From Sphingosinicella sp. LHD-64 (GTDB lineage: Bacteria > Pseudomonadota > Alphaproteobacteria > Sphingomonadales > Sphingomonadaceae), in contig NZ_JAVIFV010000001.1 in NCBI RefSeq assembly GCF_031157375.1, forward strand, positions 1,178,001-1,242,000: a stretch of DNA of 64,000 bases, written 5' to 3'. Of this stretch, positions 26,016-36,090 are shown one piece after another. Both the position numbers and the translations under genes were made by a program. A model generated the notes under the pieces. The model saw nothing but the letters and a program-made list of their open reading frames with translations, ran no database searches and had not been told where the DNA came from. Position 1 is the stretch's first letter; every line of letters starts with the position of its first letter.

Positions 26016-26933
26016 TCAGACGAAGACGGACCACCCCGTCCGCTCGACCAGGGCCTCCAGCGCCGCGGCGCCGGCCGCGCTGGTGCCGGCGGCGTTGAGG
26101 GCCGGCGACCAGGCGGCGATCGCCCCATGGCCGGGCGCGATGGCAAGGATCCCGCCACCCACGCCGCTCTTGCCCGGCAGGCCGACGCGGAAGGCGAACT
26201 CGCCGCTGTTGTCGTAGTGGCCGCACAGCATCATCACGCTGTTGATCCGCCGGGCGCGGTGCCAGGGGCACACCGCCCGCCCCGTCACCGGATCGCGGCC
26301 GTCGAAGGCGAGGAACAAGCCGGCGCGGGCGAGCTGGCGGCAGCTCATCGCCACCGCGCATTGCCGGAAATAGATGCCGAGCACCTCCTCGACCGGATTG
26401 GAGAGGTTGCCGAAGCTGCGCATGAACCAGCCGAGGCTGCGGTTGCGCGCGCCGGTCTGCGATTCGGAAGCTGCGACCTCCTCGTCCACCGCGATGTTCC
26501 CGCTGCCTGCCTGGCCGCGGAGCAAGGCGAGCAGCGCGTCGATCGCCGCCTCGGCGGGCCCGTCGCCGATCAGCGCGTCGGTGACCACCACCGCGCCGGC
26601 ATTGATCAGCGGGTTGCGCGGCTTGCCCCGCTCGTGCTCGAGCTGGACGATCGAGTTGAACGGATCGCCCGAGGGCTCGCGCCCGACCTTGTCCCACAGC
26701 TTCACGCCGACCTTCTCCAGCGCGAGCGCCAGCATGAACACCTTGGAGATGGACTGGATCGAGAAGGGCTCGTCGCAGTCGCCCGCGCCATGCACGGTGC
26801 CATCCGCGCCGGCGAAGGCGATGCCGAGCTTGTCCGGATCGACCCGGGCCAGCGCCGGAATATAGTCGGCGACCCGCCCGGCCGCGCGCTGCGGCGCGGC
26901 GACCGCCAGCGCTTCGGCGAGAATCTCCTCCAT
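26016..26933 (-). CDS. glsA: Glutaminase A
   Basis: A 305-residue serine-dependent glutaminase converting L-glutamine to glutamate and ammonia. The SxxK motif is in [10 protein letters not shown]. Other conserved stretches are [22 protein letters not shown], and the glycine-rich C-terminal [11 protein letters not shown]. The start ATG at 26933 ([12 protein letters not shown]) gives the normal family length; the longer open frame upstream is antisense to soxR. It is downstream of soxR on the same strand with a 23-base gap, so the two may be co-transcribed. Confidence 0.96.
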   Translation of the reverse strand: MEEILAEALAVAAPQRAAGRVADYIPALARVDPDKLGIAFAGADGTVHGAGDCDEPFSIQSISKVFMLALALEKVGVKLWDKVGREPSGDPFNSIVQLEHERGKPRNPLINAGAVVVTDALIGDGPAEAAIDALLALLRGQAGSGNIAVDEEVAASESQTGARNRSLGWFMRSFGNLSNPVEEVLGIYFRQCAVAMSCRQLARAGLFLAFDGRDPVTGRAVCPWHRARRINSVMMLCGHYDNSGEFAFRVGLPGKSGVGGGILAIAPGHGAIAAWSPALNAAGTSAAGAAALEALVERTGWSVFV

Positions 26934-26956
26934 GGCGCCCCTCCCTCGCCGCGAGC

Positions 26957-27427
26957 CTAGAGCGGTTGGACCTCGTCGTCGATGATGAGGCGCGGGCCCG
27001 GGCCGCGGGCGTGCACGCGATCTTGCGGGTTGTAGAGCGCGCACTTCGGCAGGGAGAGGCAGCCGCAGCCGATGCAGCCGTCGAGCCGGTCGCGCATCCG
27101 CTCCAGCATCGCGATCCGCCGGTCGAGCGTGGCGCGGATGCTGCGGCTGATCCGCGTCCAATCCGCTTGGGTCGGCGTGCGGCCCTGCGGCAGGGCGGCG
27201 AGCTCGGCCTGGATCTCCTCGATGCTGAGGCCGAGCTGCTGGGCGATGCGGATGAAGGAGAGGCGCCGGATGTCCGAGCGCAGGAAGCGGCGCTGGCCGC
27301 CGCGGTTGCGCAGCGCGCTCACCAGTCCGCGCGCCTCGTAGAAGCGGATCGCCGAGACGGAGAGGCCGGTGCGCTCGGCGAGGTGGCCGATCGGGAGCAG
27401 GTCGGTCCGGGGCATGGCACCTCGCAA
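26957..27427 (-). CDS. soxR: Redox-sensitive transcriptional activator SoxR
   Basis: A 156-residue MerR-family [2Fe-2S] regulator. The MerR helix-turn-helix is [22 protein letters not shown]; the dimerisation helix follows, and the SoxR-specific cluster [12 protein letters not shown] (CxxCxCxxxxxC) lies near residues 117-128. The iron-sulfur cluster senses redox-cycling agents. An in-frame ATG at 27415 ([10 protein letters not shown]) may be the true start. A palindromic SoxR box is directly upstream. There is no soxS, as usual outside enteric bacteria, so it probably acts directly on its own target genes. Confidence 0.95.
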   Translation of the reverse strand: MRGAMPRTDLLPIGHLAERTGLSVSAIRFYEARGLVSALRNRGGQRRFLRSDIRRLSFIRIAQQLGLSIEEIQAELAALPQGRTPTQADWTRISRSIRATLDRRIAMLERMRDRLDGCIGCGCLSLPKCALYNPQDRVHARGPGPRLIIDDEVQPL

Positions 27428-27434
27428 TACTGAA

Positions 27435-27452
27435 CCTCAAGCCAGGTTGAGG
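27435..27452. promoter_or_regulatory. SoxR box
   Basis: CCTCAA-GCCAGG-TTGAGG is an 18-base dyad matching the established SoxR consensus CCTCAAG..CTTGAGG in length and arms. It lies 8-20 bases before the soxR start, depending on which ATG is used, and is therefore likely to serve soxR autoregulation. A possible role on the tRNA side is not excluded. Confidence 0.8.
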
Positions 27453-27523
27453 GATTGGCCCGGCAAGGTCAACAGGCTGCGCTTCTCCGCGGGAGTGGGC
27501 GGCACTTATCCGACAGCGAGAGA

Positions 27524-27597
27524 TGGATGCCCGACGTGGATTCGAACCACGATTGACGGAGTCAGAGTCCGTAGTCTTACCGTTAGACGATCGGGCA
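27524..27597 (-). tRNA. tRNA-Gln (CUG anticodon)
   Basis: A 74-base cloverleaf on the minus strand. The acceptor TGCCCGA pairs with TCGGGCA; the D arm is GTCT..AGAC; the anticodon stem ACGGA/TCCGT closes loop CTCTGAC, giving anticodon CTG. The T arm is CGTGG-TTCGAAT-CCACG. The U1-A72 first pair is characteristic of tRNA-Gln. The CCA end is encoded (27524-27526). Confidence 0.95.
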
Positions 27598-27755
27598 ATC
27601 GGAGGCGGGCGAAATAGGCAGACCGCGCGGGGCTGTCAACGCCGGATCGGCCTCGCCTTGCCGCCAAAACCGGCTTTGTGTACAACGGCCTCAGGTCAGG
27701 AGACGGCGGACCAAGCCACGTCTCCGAAATGAAAACATAACGAGTAACCCGTTCG

Positions 27756-28823
27756 ATGCCGCAGCCAGCCGCCCAGGCTCACAGAGCGCCGGCCCCGGAA
27801 CCGGCCCCCCTGGAAACCCCAGAGATGGTTTCCGCCGGCCCGCCGCCGCGGCGCTGGGCCTCCCGACACACCTATGGGGCGATCGATCTCGGCACCAACA
27901 ATTGCCGGCTGCTGATCGCCCGGCCGACCGACGAGGGCTTCACCGTCATCGACGCCTTCTCCCGCATCGTCCGCCTCGGCGAGGGCATGGCGACGAGCGG
28001 CAAGCTCAGCGATGCCTCGATGGACCGCGCGGTCGCGGCGCTCTCGATCTGCGCCGACAAGCTGCGCCGGCGGCGCGTCAGCCTTGCCCGTTCGGTCGCG
28101 ACCGAGGCCTGCCGCCGCGCCGTCAACGGCCGTCACTTCGTCGAGCGGGTGCGCCGCGAGACCGGCATCCGCCTCGAGATCATCGCGCCGGAGGAGGAGG
28201 CGCGGCTCGCCATGCTCGGCTGCCACCGGCTGCTCGAGCCGGGCGACGGGCCGGCGCTGATCTTCGACATCGGCGGCGGCTCGACCGAGCTGGTGCTGAT
28301 CGACACCGACGAGGGCGAGCCGAAGATCCGCTGCTGGTGGAGCGCGCCCTGGGGCGTCTATTCGCTCACCGAGAGCGAGGGCCGGACCTTCGCCAGCGCC
28401 GACGAGCGGCTGGCCGCCTATGGCCGGATGCGCGAGCGCGTCCGCCACGCCTTCCGCCGTTTCTCCGAGCTGCTGCCGGAGACACGCGAGGGCATCCGGC
28501 TGATGGGGACGAGCGGGACCGTCACCACGCTCGCCAGCGTCCACCTCGCCCTGCCGAGCTACGACCGGCGCGCGATCGACGGCCTGATGGTGCCGACCGA
28601 TTCGATGCGCGAGATCAGCACGATGATGTCGCGCATGGACCGCAACGAGCGTTCCCAGTTCCCCTGCATCGGCCATGAGCGCGCCGACCTGGTCGTCGCC
28701 GGCTGCGCGATCCTGGAAGCGATCATGGACATCTGGCCGGCCCAGACGCTGGGCGTCGCCGACCGCGGCATCCGCGAAGGGATCCTGCGCTCGCTGATGG
28801 CGCGCGACGGACACGGCATATGA
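27756..28823 (+). CDS. Ppx/GppA-family exopolyphosphatase / pppGpp phosphatase
   Basis: A 355-residue ASKHA-fold phosphatase. [15 protein letters not shown] is the first phosphate loop; [11 protein letters not shown] and [11 protein letters not shown] follow, and [13 protein letters not shown] is the second loop with the catalytic-site glutamate. The family removes terminal phosphate from polyphosphate or pppGpp. At this length it has only the core, without the C-terminal HD-like domain of longer Ppx. The first 30 residues (Pro/Ala-rich) may not be translated; an ATG at 27825 is an alternative. It overlaps rlmE by ATGA. Confidence 0.92.
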   Translation: MPQPAAQAHRAPAPEPAPLETPEMVSAGPPPRRWASRHTYGAIDLGTNNCRLLIARPTDEGFTVIDAFSRIVRLGEGMATSGKLSDASMDRAVAALSICADKLRRRRVSLARSVATEACRRAVNGRHFVERVRRETGIRLEIIAPEEEARLAMLGCHRLLEPGDGPALIFDIGGGSTELVLIDTDEGEPKIRCWWSAPWGVYSLTESEGRTFASADERLAAYGRMRERVRHAFRRFSELLPETREGIRLMGTSGTVTTLASVHLALPSYDRRAIDGLMVPTDSMREISTMMSRMDRNERSQFPCIGHERADLVVAGCAILEAIMDIWPAQTLGVADRGIREGILRSLMARDGHGI

Positions 28824-29479
28824 GCCGCAGCGGCAGCGGGCCGCGCACGCGGGTCCGCACCGCCAAGGGGCGCCGGGTGAGCTCGACCCGCTGGCTCGAG
28901 CGGCAGCTCAACGATCCCTATGTGAAACGCGCCAAGGCTGAGGGCTATCGCTCGCGCGCCGCCTACAAGCTGATCGAGCTGGACGAGCGGTTCGGCTTCC
29001 TGAAGGGCGCGGAGCGGGTCATCGATCTCGGCATCGCGCCGGGCGGGTGGACGCAGGTCGTCCGCCAGCGGCTGCCGAAATCCGCCGTCGTCGGCATCGA
29101 TCTCCTGCCCACCGACCCGATCGACGGCGCGACCATCCTCCAGATGGACTTCATGGACGATGCCGCGCCGGGCCAGCTGAAGGCGGCGCTCGGCGGCATG
29201 GCCGATCTCGTCCTCTCCGACATGGCCGCCAACACGGTCGGCCACCCCCAGACTGACCATCTGCGCACCATGGGCCTGGTCGAGGCGGGGCTGGAGTTCG
29301 CGACCGGGGTGCTGAAGCCCGGCGGCGCGTTCGTCGCCAAGGTGCTGGCCGGTGGCGCCGATGCCAATCTGGTCGCCGAGCTCAAGCGCCGCTTCGCCAC
29401 CGTCAAGCATGCCAAGCCGCCGGCGAGCCGCAAGGGCTCGTCGGAATGGTATGTCGTGGCCCAGGGGTTCAAGGGCTAG
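28820..29479 (+). CDS. rlmE: 23S rRNA 2'-O-methyltransferase RlmE (FtsJ/RrmJ)
   Basis: A 219-residue SAM-dependent methylase that modifies U2552 of 23S rRNA late in 50S assembly. It has [17 protein letters not shown], the SAM motif [29 protein letters not shown] and, near the C-terminus, [13 protein letters not shown] with conserved catalytic lysines. The start ATG overlaps the ppx stop (ATGA), a common alphaproteobacterial pair. Its stop overlaps the convergent DsbA-like gene's stop in a shared CTAG (29476-29479). Confidence 0.97.
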   Translation: MSRSGSGPRTRVRTAKGRRVSSTRWLERQLNDPYVKRAKAEGYRSRAAYKLIELDERFGFLKGAERVIDLGIAPGGWTQVVRQRLPKSAVVGIDLLPTDPIDGATILQMDFMDDAAPGQLKAALGGMADLVLSDMAANTVGHPQTDHLRTMGLVEAGLEFATGVLKPGGAFVAKVLAGGADANLVAELKRRFATVKHAKPPASRKGSSEWYVVAQGFKG

Positions 29480-30210
29480 CGGCGGGCCGCCCTGGCCGCG
29501 GCGACCGCTTCCCGCAGCGCGTCGTAGCCGACCGCGCCCGAGAGGATGCGGTCGCCGACGACGAAGGTCGGCGTGCCGTTGATGCCGAGATTGCGGGCGA
29601 GCTCGAAATTGCGCTGGAGCTCGGTGCGAACCTCGTCGGTGAGGGCCGGCGCGCCGAGCCCGGTCGCCTGCACGGTCGCCGCGATCGTCGCTTCGGTCGG
29701 GCGGCCGGCGGCATAGAGACGGTCGTGGAAATCCTTGTAGCGGCCGGCCCGGGCGGCGGCGAGGCTGGCGACCGCCGCCTGCTCGCTCGCCGGCCCCAGC
29801 ACCGGATAGTCGCGCCAGACCAGCTTCAGCCGCGGATCCTCGCGCAGGAGCCGCGCGACGTCGGCATTGGAGGCGCGGCAATAGGGGCAGGCATAGTCGA
29901 AGAACTCGACCAGCACGACGTCGCCATCCTCTGCCCCCGCCCAGGCGCCGTGGAACGGCCGTTCCAGCGCGCTGCGATACTGGCCGACCGCGGCGCTCGC
30001 CTGGCGGGTGCGCAGCCGCTCCATCGCCTCGGGCAGGATCTCGCCGTTGTTCAGGATATAGTCGCGCACGATCTGCTCGGTCGCCGCGCGGTCCGGGGCA
30101 CGGAAGCCGTACCAGGCGCCCACGGCCGCGGCACCGACCAGGATGCCGGCGAGGCCGGCGATCGCACCCGTCTTCCAGCCGGGCGCGGCGGCGCGCGTCG
30201 GCTCGGCCAT
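29476..30210 (-). CDS. Membrane-anchored DsbA-like thiol:disulfide protein
   Basis: A 244-residue thioredoxin-fold protein of the DsbA/DsbG or Com1 type. An N-terminal anchor helix (about 15-34) is followed by a helical segment and the redox site CPYC in [13 protein letters not shown], and the cis-proline loop GTPTF near the C-terminus. It acts in the periplasm to form or isomerise disulfides. The ATG at 30210 overlaps the stop of the M48 protease gene by one base (TGATG), so both are one operon serving envelope protein folding and quality control. Confidence 0.92.
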   Translation of the reverse strand: MAEPTRAAAPGWKTGAIAGLAGILVGAAAVGAWYGFRAPDRAATEQIVRDYILNNGEILPEAMERLRTRQASAAVGQYRSALERPFHGAWAGAEDGDVVLVEFFDYACPYCRASNADVARLLREDPRLKLVWRDYPVLGPASEQAAVASLAAARAGRYKDFHDRLYAAGRPTEATIAATVQATGLGAPALTDEVRTELQRNFELARNLGINGTPTFVVGDRILSGAVGYDALREAVAAARAARR

Positions 30211-31601
30211 CAGCGGTTCCGCCGCCGCGATTGCTCGACCGCGGCGCGCGAGGCCATCGCGATGTCCTGCGCGCGCAGCCAATCGGGTGTGCCGACCTGG
30301 AGCCCCATCATCGCCTGCTCGGCATTGGGCAAAGCGAGCTGCGGCTGGCCGGTGAGGCTGTAGCGCTCGGCAGTGGCGAGCGCGGCGCGCGGCTGATCGC
30401 CTTCGCGGTCGTAGACGATGCCGAGCTGATACCAGGCGAAGGGATTGGAATTGTCGCGCTGGACGGCGATGCGCAGCACCCGTTTGGCCTCCTCGAAATT
30501 GCCCGGGTCCTCGGTCGCGATCAGCGCATGGCCGAGCAGCGCCCCGATCAGCGGCTGATCCGGAGCGCGCGACACCGCCTCGCGCAGCGCGGTCAGCGCC
30601 TCCTGCGGATGGCCGGACTCCAGCTGGATCTGGCCGAGCAGCTCCAGGAAATAGGGATCGTGCGGGTTGTCGGTCAGCAGGCTCTGGACCTCGCCGAGCG
30701 CGCGATCCGGATGGGCAGTGCGGTGCCACGCATAGGCGCGGGCATAGCGCGCCGGCACCGATCGGTCGCTCTCGGGATAGCGGCTGAACACCTGCTGCGT
30801 CGGATCGACATAGCCGGCGAGCTTCGCCTTCACCCGCTGGAAGCGCGCCTCCAGCGCCGGATCGGTCGGGCGGTTCCAGGCCGGGTCGTTCTCGTAGATG
30901 TTCTCGAGCCGGGCGATGCGCTCCGCATTCAGCGGGTGGGTGCGCGCATAGCCATTGTCCTGCGGGATGTTCAGCCGGAATTCCAGATTCTGCAGACGAC
31001 GGAAGAAAGCGAGGCTGCCGCGCCCGCTGATGCCGGCGCGGGTCAAGTAGGTCGCGCCGGCCTGGTCGGCGCTGTTCTCCTGGATGCGGCTGAAGGCGAG
31101 GAAGCGGCCCATCGCCGCCTGCTGCCCCGCCATCAGCCCGGCCATGCCCGCCTCGCCCGCGCCGGCCGCCATCGCCGCACCGGCGAGGATCAGGGACAGG
31201 ATCATGATCCCGGTGGCCTGCGTCGCGCCTTCCTGGAGGCGGATGATATGGCCGCCGGTGACGTGGCCGAGCTCGTGCGCGATCACGCCCTGCACTTCAT
31301 TGGCATTGTCGGCGTTGGTGATCAGGCCCGAATGCAGATAGACGATCTGGCCCCCGGCGACGAAGGCGTTGATCTCCGAATTGTTGAGCAGGACGACCTG
31401 GACATTGTCGGGGCGCAGGCCCGCCGCCTCGATCAGCGGGCGCGACATGTCGCGCAGCAGCGCCTCGGTCTCGGCGTCGCGCAGGATCGACTGGGCGGCA
31501 GCCGGGCGGGCCATCACCGCGAAGCCCAGCGCGACGAGCATGAGCAGCCGGGCAAGCAGGGTCCCCACCCTCCGGCGCCGCATCAGGGACGCTTCGGCCA
31601 T
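30210..31601 (-). CDS. Exported M48 zinc metalloprotease with TPR repeats (BepA/LoiP-like)
   Basis: A 463-residue periplasmic protease. A signal peptide ends near PAAAQS, then the catalytic motif HELGH in GVIAHELGHVTGGH with the third ligand in QENSADQAG. The C-terminal half is helical, with TPR-like repeats (LLGQIQLESGHPQEALTALREA, then NPFAWYQLGIVYDREG). This layout is that of BepA, which tends outer-membrane protein assembly. The membrane-like segment IMILSLILAGAAMAAG within the protease domain fits the family. It is co-transcribed with the DsbA-like gene. Confidence 0.93.
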   Translation of the reverse strand: MAEASLMRRRRVGTLLARLLMLVALGFAVMARPAAAQSILRDAETEALLRDMSRPLIEAAGLRPDNVQVVLLNNSEINAFVAGGQIVYLHSGLITNADNANEVQGVIAHELGHVTGGHIIRLQEGATQATGIMILSLILAGAAMAAGAGEAGMAGLMAGQQAAMGRFLAFSRIQENSADQAGATYLTRAGISGRGSLAFFRRLQNLEFRLNIPQDNGYARTHPLNAERIARLENIYENDPAWNRPTDPALEARFQRVKAKLAGYVDPTQQVFSRYPESDRSVPARYARAYAWHRTAHPDRALGEVQSLLTDNPHDPYFLELLGQIQLESGHPQEALTALREAVSRAPDQPLIGALLGHALIATEDPGNFEEAKRVLRIAVQRDNSNPFAWYQLGIVYDREGDQPRAALATAERYSLTGQPQLALPNAEQAMMGLQVGTPDWLRAQDIAMASRAAVEQSRRRNR

Positions 31602-31673
31602 TGCGTCGCTATCCCTCCCATCGCCTGAACTCCGGATGAAAGCTGAACTCCCGAAGATGCTGGCGCCGAACGC

Positions 31674-34124
31674 TCAGGCGCCAAAGGTCCTCTGCCACCA
31701 GCCGCGACGAGGCGATTGACTTCCCTCCTCGTCAGCGGATTCGGGTGGCGCAGTGTCAGAATCCGGTGCTTCGGACGCAGTCGGGGCGGCCGCGGCCGCC
31801 TTGGTGCGGCGGCGACGCGGCGGCGGGCCGCTGTCGTTGGCGGCCGCCGGGACCGGCTCGGCCGGAGCCGCTTCCGCCTCGACCGGCGCCGCTTCGACGG
31901 CGGGCTCGGCTTTCTTGCGGCGGCTGCGCTTCGGCTTCTCGGGCGCCGGCTCGGGCGCCGCCACGACCGGCTCGGGAGCGGCCGGCACGTCCTCGACCGG
32001 CTCTGCGGTCTCGGCCGCTTCGTCGCGCTTGCGCGCGCGGGGCCGGCGACGGCTCTTGCGCGGCGCTTCCTCGGTCACATCCTCGGCCGGCACCGGGGCC
32101 GGCGCCGCTTCGGCGACGGCCTCTTCGGCAGCGTCCTCCGCCTCCACCGGTTCGGCCGAGGCGTCGCCCTCGCCCTCCCGGTCGCGGCGACGGCCACCGC
32201 GACGACCGCGACGGCGACGGCGACGGCGCGCATCGCCGCGCTCTTCGCGGTCTTCGCGGGGGCGGTCGGCGGCGGCTTCGGCCTCCTCTTCCTCTTCGTC
32301 CTCGGCCTCTTCCTCGACGATCTCCTCGTCTTCGTCCTCGGCCTCGATCAGCGCTACCGGCGCCGGGCGCGGCCGCTCGGCCGGCGGCGGACCCATCGAT
32401 TCGACCGCCATGCGGGCGCCCTCGAACGCCTCCTCGATCACGATCTCGATGGCGACGCCGTAGCGCCGCTCGATCTCGACGATCTCGTCACGCTTGCGGT
32501 TGAGCACGTAGATCGCCGCCTCGCGCCCGGCGCGGAGGCGAATGATCGATCCGCGGCCCCGCGCCGCCTCGTCCTCCAGCATGCGCAGCGCCGAAAGGCC
32601 CGCCGACGAGGCGGTGCGCATCAGCCCGGTGCCCTCGCAATGCGGGCAGGGCTTGGTCGAGGCTTCGAGCACGCCGGTGCGCAGCCGCTGGCGGCTCATC
32701 TCCATCAGGCCGAACGAGCTGATCCGGCCGACCTGGATACGCGCGCGATCGTTCTTCAGCGACTCCTTCATCGCCTTCTCGACCTTGCGGATGTGGCCGT
32801 TCGATTCCATGTCGATGAAGTCGATGACGACCAGGCCCGCCATGTCGCGCAGCCGGAGTTGCCGCGCGATCTCGTGCGCCGCCTCGATGTTGGTCGCGTA
32901 GGCGGTCTGCTCGATATTGTGCTCGCGGGTCGAGCGGCCCGAGTTGATGTCGATCGAGACCAAAGCCTCGGTCGGGTTGATGACGATGTAGCCGCCCGAC
33001 TTCAGCTGCACGACCGGCTGGTACATCGCCGACAGCTGGTCCTCGGCGCCGAAGCGCTGGAAGAGCGGCACCGGATCGACATATTGCTTCACCCGCCGGA
33101 CGTGGCTCGGCATCAGCAGCTTCATGAAGCTGCGGGCGTCCCTGTAGCCGCCGTCGCCCTCGACGATCACCTCGTCGATGTCCTTGTTGTAGATGTCCCG
33201 GATCGCGCGCTTGATGAGGTCGCTGTCCTGGTAGATCAACGCCGGCGCCGAGCTCTTCAGCGTGTTCTCGCGGATCTCGTCCCAGAGGCGGGCGAGATAG
33301 TCGAAGTCCCGCTTGATCTCGACCTTGGTGCGCTGGAGGCCCGCGGTGCGGACGATGAGGCCCATCGTCGTCGGCAGATTGAGGTCCGCCATGATCTGCT
33401 TCAGCCGCTTGCGGTCGGACCCGTTGGAAATCTTCCGGCTGATCCCGCCGCCGTGCGACGTGTTCGGCATCAGCACGCAATAGCGGCCGGCGAGGCTGAG
33501 ATAGGTGGTGAGCGCCGCGCCCTTGTTGCCGCGCTCTTCCTTGACGACCTGGACGAGCAGCACCTGGCGGCGGCGGATCACGTCCTGGATCTTGTAGCGG
33601 CGGCGCAGATTCTGGCGCTTGCGCCGCAGCGTCTCGGCAGCGCTCTCCTCGGAGGCGCTCTCGGCCTCCTCGGCGGCGGGCGGCGGTGCGGCTTCTTCCT
33701 CGCCCTCCTCGGCCTCGCCCTCGACCTCGTCGGCGGTCACCGTCTCGGCCTCGATCGGTTCGTCCTCGGCCTCGACGACCTCGCCCTCGTCCTCACGCTC
33801 GAACTCGGCGGCGCGCAGCCGCTCTTCCTCGGCGGCGTGCTCCGCCTCCTCGCGCAGCAGCGCCTCGCGATCCTCCTTGGGGATCTGGTAATAGTCCGGG
33901 TGGATTTCGCTGAAGGCCAGGAAACCGTGGCGGTTGCCGCCATAGTCGACGAACGCCGCCTGCAGCGACGGTTCAACCCTGGTTACTTTGGCGAGATAGA
34001 TATTCCCCTTGAGCTGCTTGTGCTCGGCGGATTCGAAATCAAATTCCTCGATCCGATTTCCCTTGATCACGGCCACCCGGGTCTCTTCCTGGTGGCGCGC
34101 GTCGATCAACATGCGCATGGTCAT
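31674..34124 (-). CDS. rne: Ribonuclease E/G
   Basis: An 816-residue endoribonuclease from the ATG at 34124 (MTMRMLIDARHQEETRVAVI). The N-terminal S1 domain (GNIYLAKVTRVEPSLQAAFVDYG) is split by a long acidic insertion (about residues 85-170, Glu/Ala-rich), a known alphaproteobacterial feature. The catalytic DNase I-like region has INPTEALVSIDINSGRST and DFIDMESNGHIRKVEKA, and the zinc-link is CPHCEGTG. The C-terminal part is low complexity with Arg-rich RRRRRRGRRGGRRRDREG and Glu/Pro/Ala stretches, expected to scaffold the degradosome and bind RNA. A 400-base leader precedes it. Confidence 0.97.
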   Translation of the reverse strand: MTMRMLIDARHQEETRVAVIKGNRIEEFDFESAEHKQLKGNIYLAKVTRVEPSLQAAFVDYGGNRHGFLAFSEIHPDYYQIPKEDREALLREEAEHAAEEERLRAAEFEREDEGEVVEAEDEPIEAETVTADEVEGEAEEGEEEAAPPPAAEEAESASEESAAETLRRKRQNLRRRYKIQDVIRRRQVLLVQVVKEERGNKGAALTTYLSLAGRYCVLMPNTSHGGGISRKISNGSDRKRLKQIMADLNLPTTMGLIVRTAGLQRTKVEIKRDFDYLARLWDEIRENTLKSSAPALIYQDSDLIKRAIRDIYNKDIDEVIVEGDGGYRDARSFMKLLMPSHVRRVKQYVDPVPLFQRFGAEDQLSAMYQPVVQLKSGGYIVINPTEALVSIDINSGRSTREHNIEQTAYATNIEAAHEIARQLRLRDMAGLVVIDFIDMESNGHIRKVEKAMKESLKNDRARIQVGRISSFGLMEMSRQRLRTGVLEASTKPCPHCEGTGLMRTASSAGLSALRMLEDEAARGRGSIIRLRAGREAAIYVLNRKRDEIVEIERRYGVAIEIVIEEAFEGARMAVESMGPPPAERPRPAPVALIEAEDEDEEIVEEEAEDEEEEEAEAAADRPREDREERGDARRRRRRRGRRGGRRRDREGEGDASAEPVEAEDAAEEAVAEAAPAPVPAEDVTEEAPRKSRRRPRARKRDEAAETAEPVEDVPAAPEPVVAAPEPAPEKPKRSRRKKAEPAVEAAPVEAEAAPAEPVPAAANDSGPPPRRRRTKAAAAAPTASEAPDSDTAPPESADEEGSQSPRRGWWQRTFGA

Positions 34125-34530
34125 TGATGTCACTCCACGCCCGCAGCGCGGCCCTGAAAGGCCTGCCGTGTGGGCGCTCGAATATGGACGGCCGCGCGGG
34201 GCTTGTGTGCCGCGCGTCATATGTCCGGGTTGAAAGATGAAATGTCGCGTCTGCCGCCTGTGACATGCCGGTCATATATGCCGGGCCGCGCGTGCCTTCA
34301 GCCATGCGGCCGCCCGCAGGGCGGCGCATCGAGCTGGAGGAAACATGCCACATGCAGCGTCAACCTTGATGGCCGGCAGGGCGCCGGCAAACTTCCGTCG
34401 CGCCGCCTGGCCAGGATATCCGACTGTTTCGGCGCGATGACAGGCTGCTAGCACCCCCCGGGGCGGGCGGCAACCGGTCCGGCCCGTTTTTCATCTGGCC
34501 CCGAGGGGTCAGAGGCGGCAAGACAGAAGC
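34125..34530. other. Long divergent spacer between rne and the amidase gene
   Basis: Four hundred bases without a supported gene. On the rne side this would hold the long 5' leader that RNase E usually uses to regulate its own mRNA. GC-rich dyads are present, for instance CGCGCGG / CCGCGCG near 34192-34216, plus a TCATATATGCCGG block near 34270. I cannot identify promoters with confidence. Confidence 0.4.
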
Positions 34531-35382
34531 ATGACATGGTTACTGACGCTGGTTGCCGCAATCCTGCCGCTGACGGGCGGCGGCGGCAATGCGGCGGGGC
34601 GCGGCGTCACCATCGCGCTCGCGCCGGCACAGGAAGCCGCGGATGCGGGCGACCCGCTGCCGGCGGTGACGCGCGCCCGCAGCCCTGACGCCCCCTTGGT
34701 GGTGATCGACGCCGGTCACGGCGGACGCGATCCGGGCGCCGCTTCCGAGTTCAGCACCCGGCCCGAGAAGGACGTGACCCTTGCGCTGGCGGTCGCGATC
34801 CGCGACGCGCTCGCCGAGACGGGCCGCGTGCGCGTCGCCCTGACCCGGTCCGATGACCAATTCCTGGTGCTGGAGGATCGCTACGGCATTGCCCGCCGGC
34901 TCGGGGCCGATCTCTTCATCTCGATTCACGCCGATGCCGCGCCGTCGAACGACCAGGCGCATGGCGCCACCATCTACACGCTCTCCGAGGTCGCCTCCGA
35001 CCGTGAGGCGGCCCAGCTCGCCGCCCAGGAGAATGCGGCCGGCCTGATCCCCGGCGCACGGCTCAGCGCCGATCCCAATGTCAACCTGATCCTGATCGAC
35101 CTCGCACAGCGCGAGAGCATGGATCGCTCGGCCGAATTCGCCCGCCTGCTCTACCGCGAGGCCGGGCCGGTCTTCCCGTTTCGGCCCAATTGGCACCGTT
35201 TCGCCGCCTTCATCGTATTGAAGGCGCCCGACATCCCGTCGATCCTGTTCGAAGCCGGCTATCTCACCAACGCGCGCGACGCCGCCTATCTCCAATCCGG
35301 GGAAGGCCGCAGCCAGATCGCCGACGGCATGCGCCGCGCGATCGAGGCTCATTTCGCACGAAGGTTCCTGCGGACGGGATAA
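34531..35382 (+). CDS. N-acetylmuramoyl-L-alanine amidase (AmiC-type, Amidase_3)
   Basis: A 283-residue exported zinc amidase cleaving septal peptidoglycan. A signal peptide (MTWLLTLVAAILPLTGG) precedes the catalytic domain (about 60-280) with VVIDAGHGGRDPGA (first His ligand), the FISIHADAA ligand and LFEAGYLTN with the catalytic Glu. There is no AMIN targeting domain. It faces away from rne; PBP1a and prfB lie downstream on the opposite strand, so it is next to, but not in, the PBP1a operon. Confidence 0.93.
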   Translation: MTWLLTLVAAILPLTGGGGNAAGRGVTIALAPAQEAADAGDPLPAVTRARSPDAPLVVIDAGHGGRDPGAASEFSTRPEKDVTLALAVAIRDALAETGRVRVALTRSDDQFLVLEDRYGIARRLGADLFISIHADAAPSNDQAHGATIYTLSEVASDREAAQLAAQENAAGLIPGARLSADPNVNLILIDLAQRESMDRSAEFARLLYREAGPVFPFRPNWHRFAAFIVLKAPDIPSILFEAGYLTNARDAAYLQSGEGRSQIADGMRRAIEAHFARRFLRTG

Positions 35383-35391
35383 ACGGAAGAT

Positions 35392-36090
35392 TCAGGTGGC
35401 GCAGGACGGGATCGCTCCGGGCTCCGGCCGCGGTCCCTGGGCCTCGAACCAGGCGAAATAGGATTCGCTGTCCGGCAGACGCTCGAACCGCTTCAGCTCG
35501 TAGCCGACCGCGTTGAACTCGCAGACGAGCAGGCGCGGCGGGGTGCCGTGGCGGTCGGTCGAGCGGTCGGCGTCGACGACGACGATGCTGCCGCCGTTCT
35601 TGAGATCGTCCCGCAGATGCCAGAGGAATTCGAAGGGCTGTGCGATCTCGTGATACATGTGGATCATCAGGATCCGGTCGAACGAACGGTCGGGGAGCTG
35701 CGGATCGTTGGGCTGCCCGAGCTTCAGCGCGACATTGTCGAGCCGCTCGTTCTGGACGCGCTGGCCGAGCGCCCGGATCGTCTCCGGCACGATGTCCTCG
35801 GCGAGCACCCGCCCTTGGCGGCCGACCATCGGCGAGAGGCGGACGGTGTAATAGCCTTCGCCCGCGCCGATGTCGGCGATCGACATGCCGGGGCGGACCT
35901 CGGCGAGGCGCGTCACCGTCTCGAACTCGCCGACGCTGTCGCGGGCATCCTCGTCGCGATAGGCCGACGAGGTGATCGGCGCGACCGGACGCTGCGGCGC
36001 GGGAAAGGTCGCCTTCTCCTCCTGCTGGCGGCAGCCGCCGAGCAGCGCGAGGACGAGGAAGGCGGCCGCGCCACGCATCCTAGTCGACAT
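35392..36090 (-). CDS. Lipoprotein-type SAM methyltransferase-domain protein
   Basis: A 232-residue class I methyltransferase with an N-terminal lipoprotein signal: LVLALLGGC with the acylated Cys at about residue 20. The SAM motif [28 protein letters not shown] and [10 protein letters not shown] are normal for the fold. A SAM-dependent enzyme anchored outside the cytoplasm would have no SAM, so either the signal is not used or the domain binds something else; I recall similar 'class I SAM methyltransferase' lipoproteins in proteobacteria. It overlaps the end of prfB by 11 bases if started at 36090; the ATG at 36078 avoids the overlap. Confidence 0.85.
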   Translation of the reverse strand: MSTRMRGAAAFLVLALLGGCRQQEEKATFPAPQRPVAPITSSAYRDEDARDSVGEFETVTRLAEVRPGMSIADIGAGEGYYTVRLSPMVGRQGRVLAEDIVPETIRALGQRVQNERLDNVALKLGQPNDPQLPDRSFDRILMIHMYHEIAQPFEFLWHLRDDLKNGGSIVVVDADRSTDRHGTPPRLLVCEFNAVGYELKRFERLPDSESYFAWFEAQGPRPEPGAIPSCAT

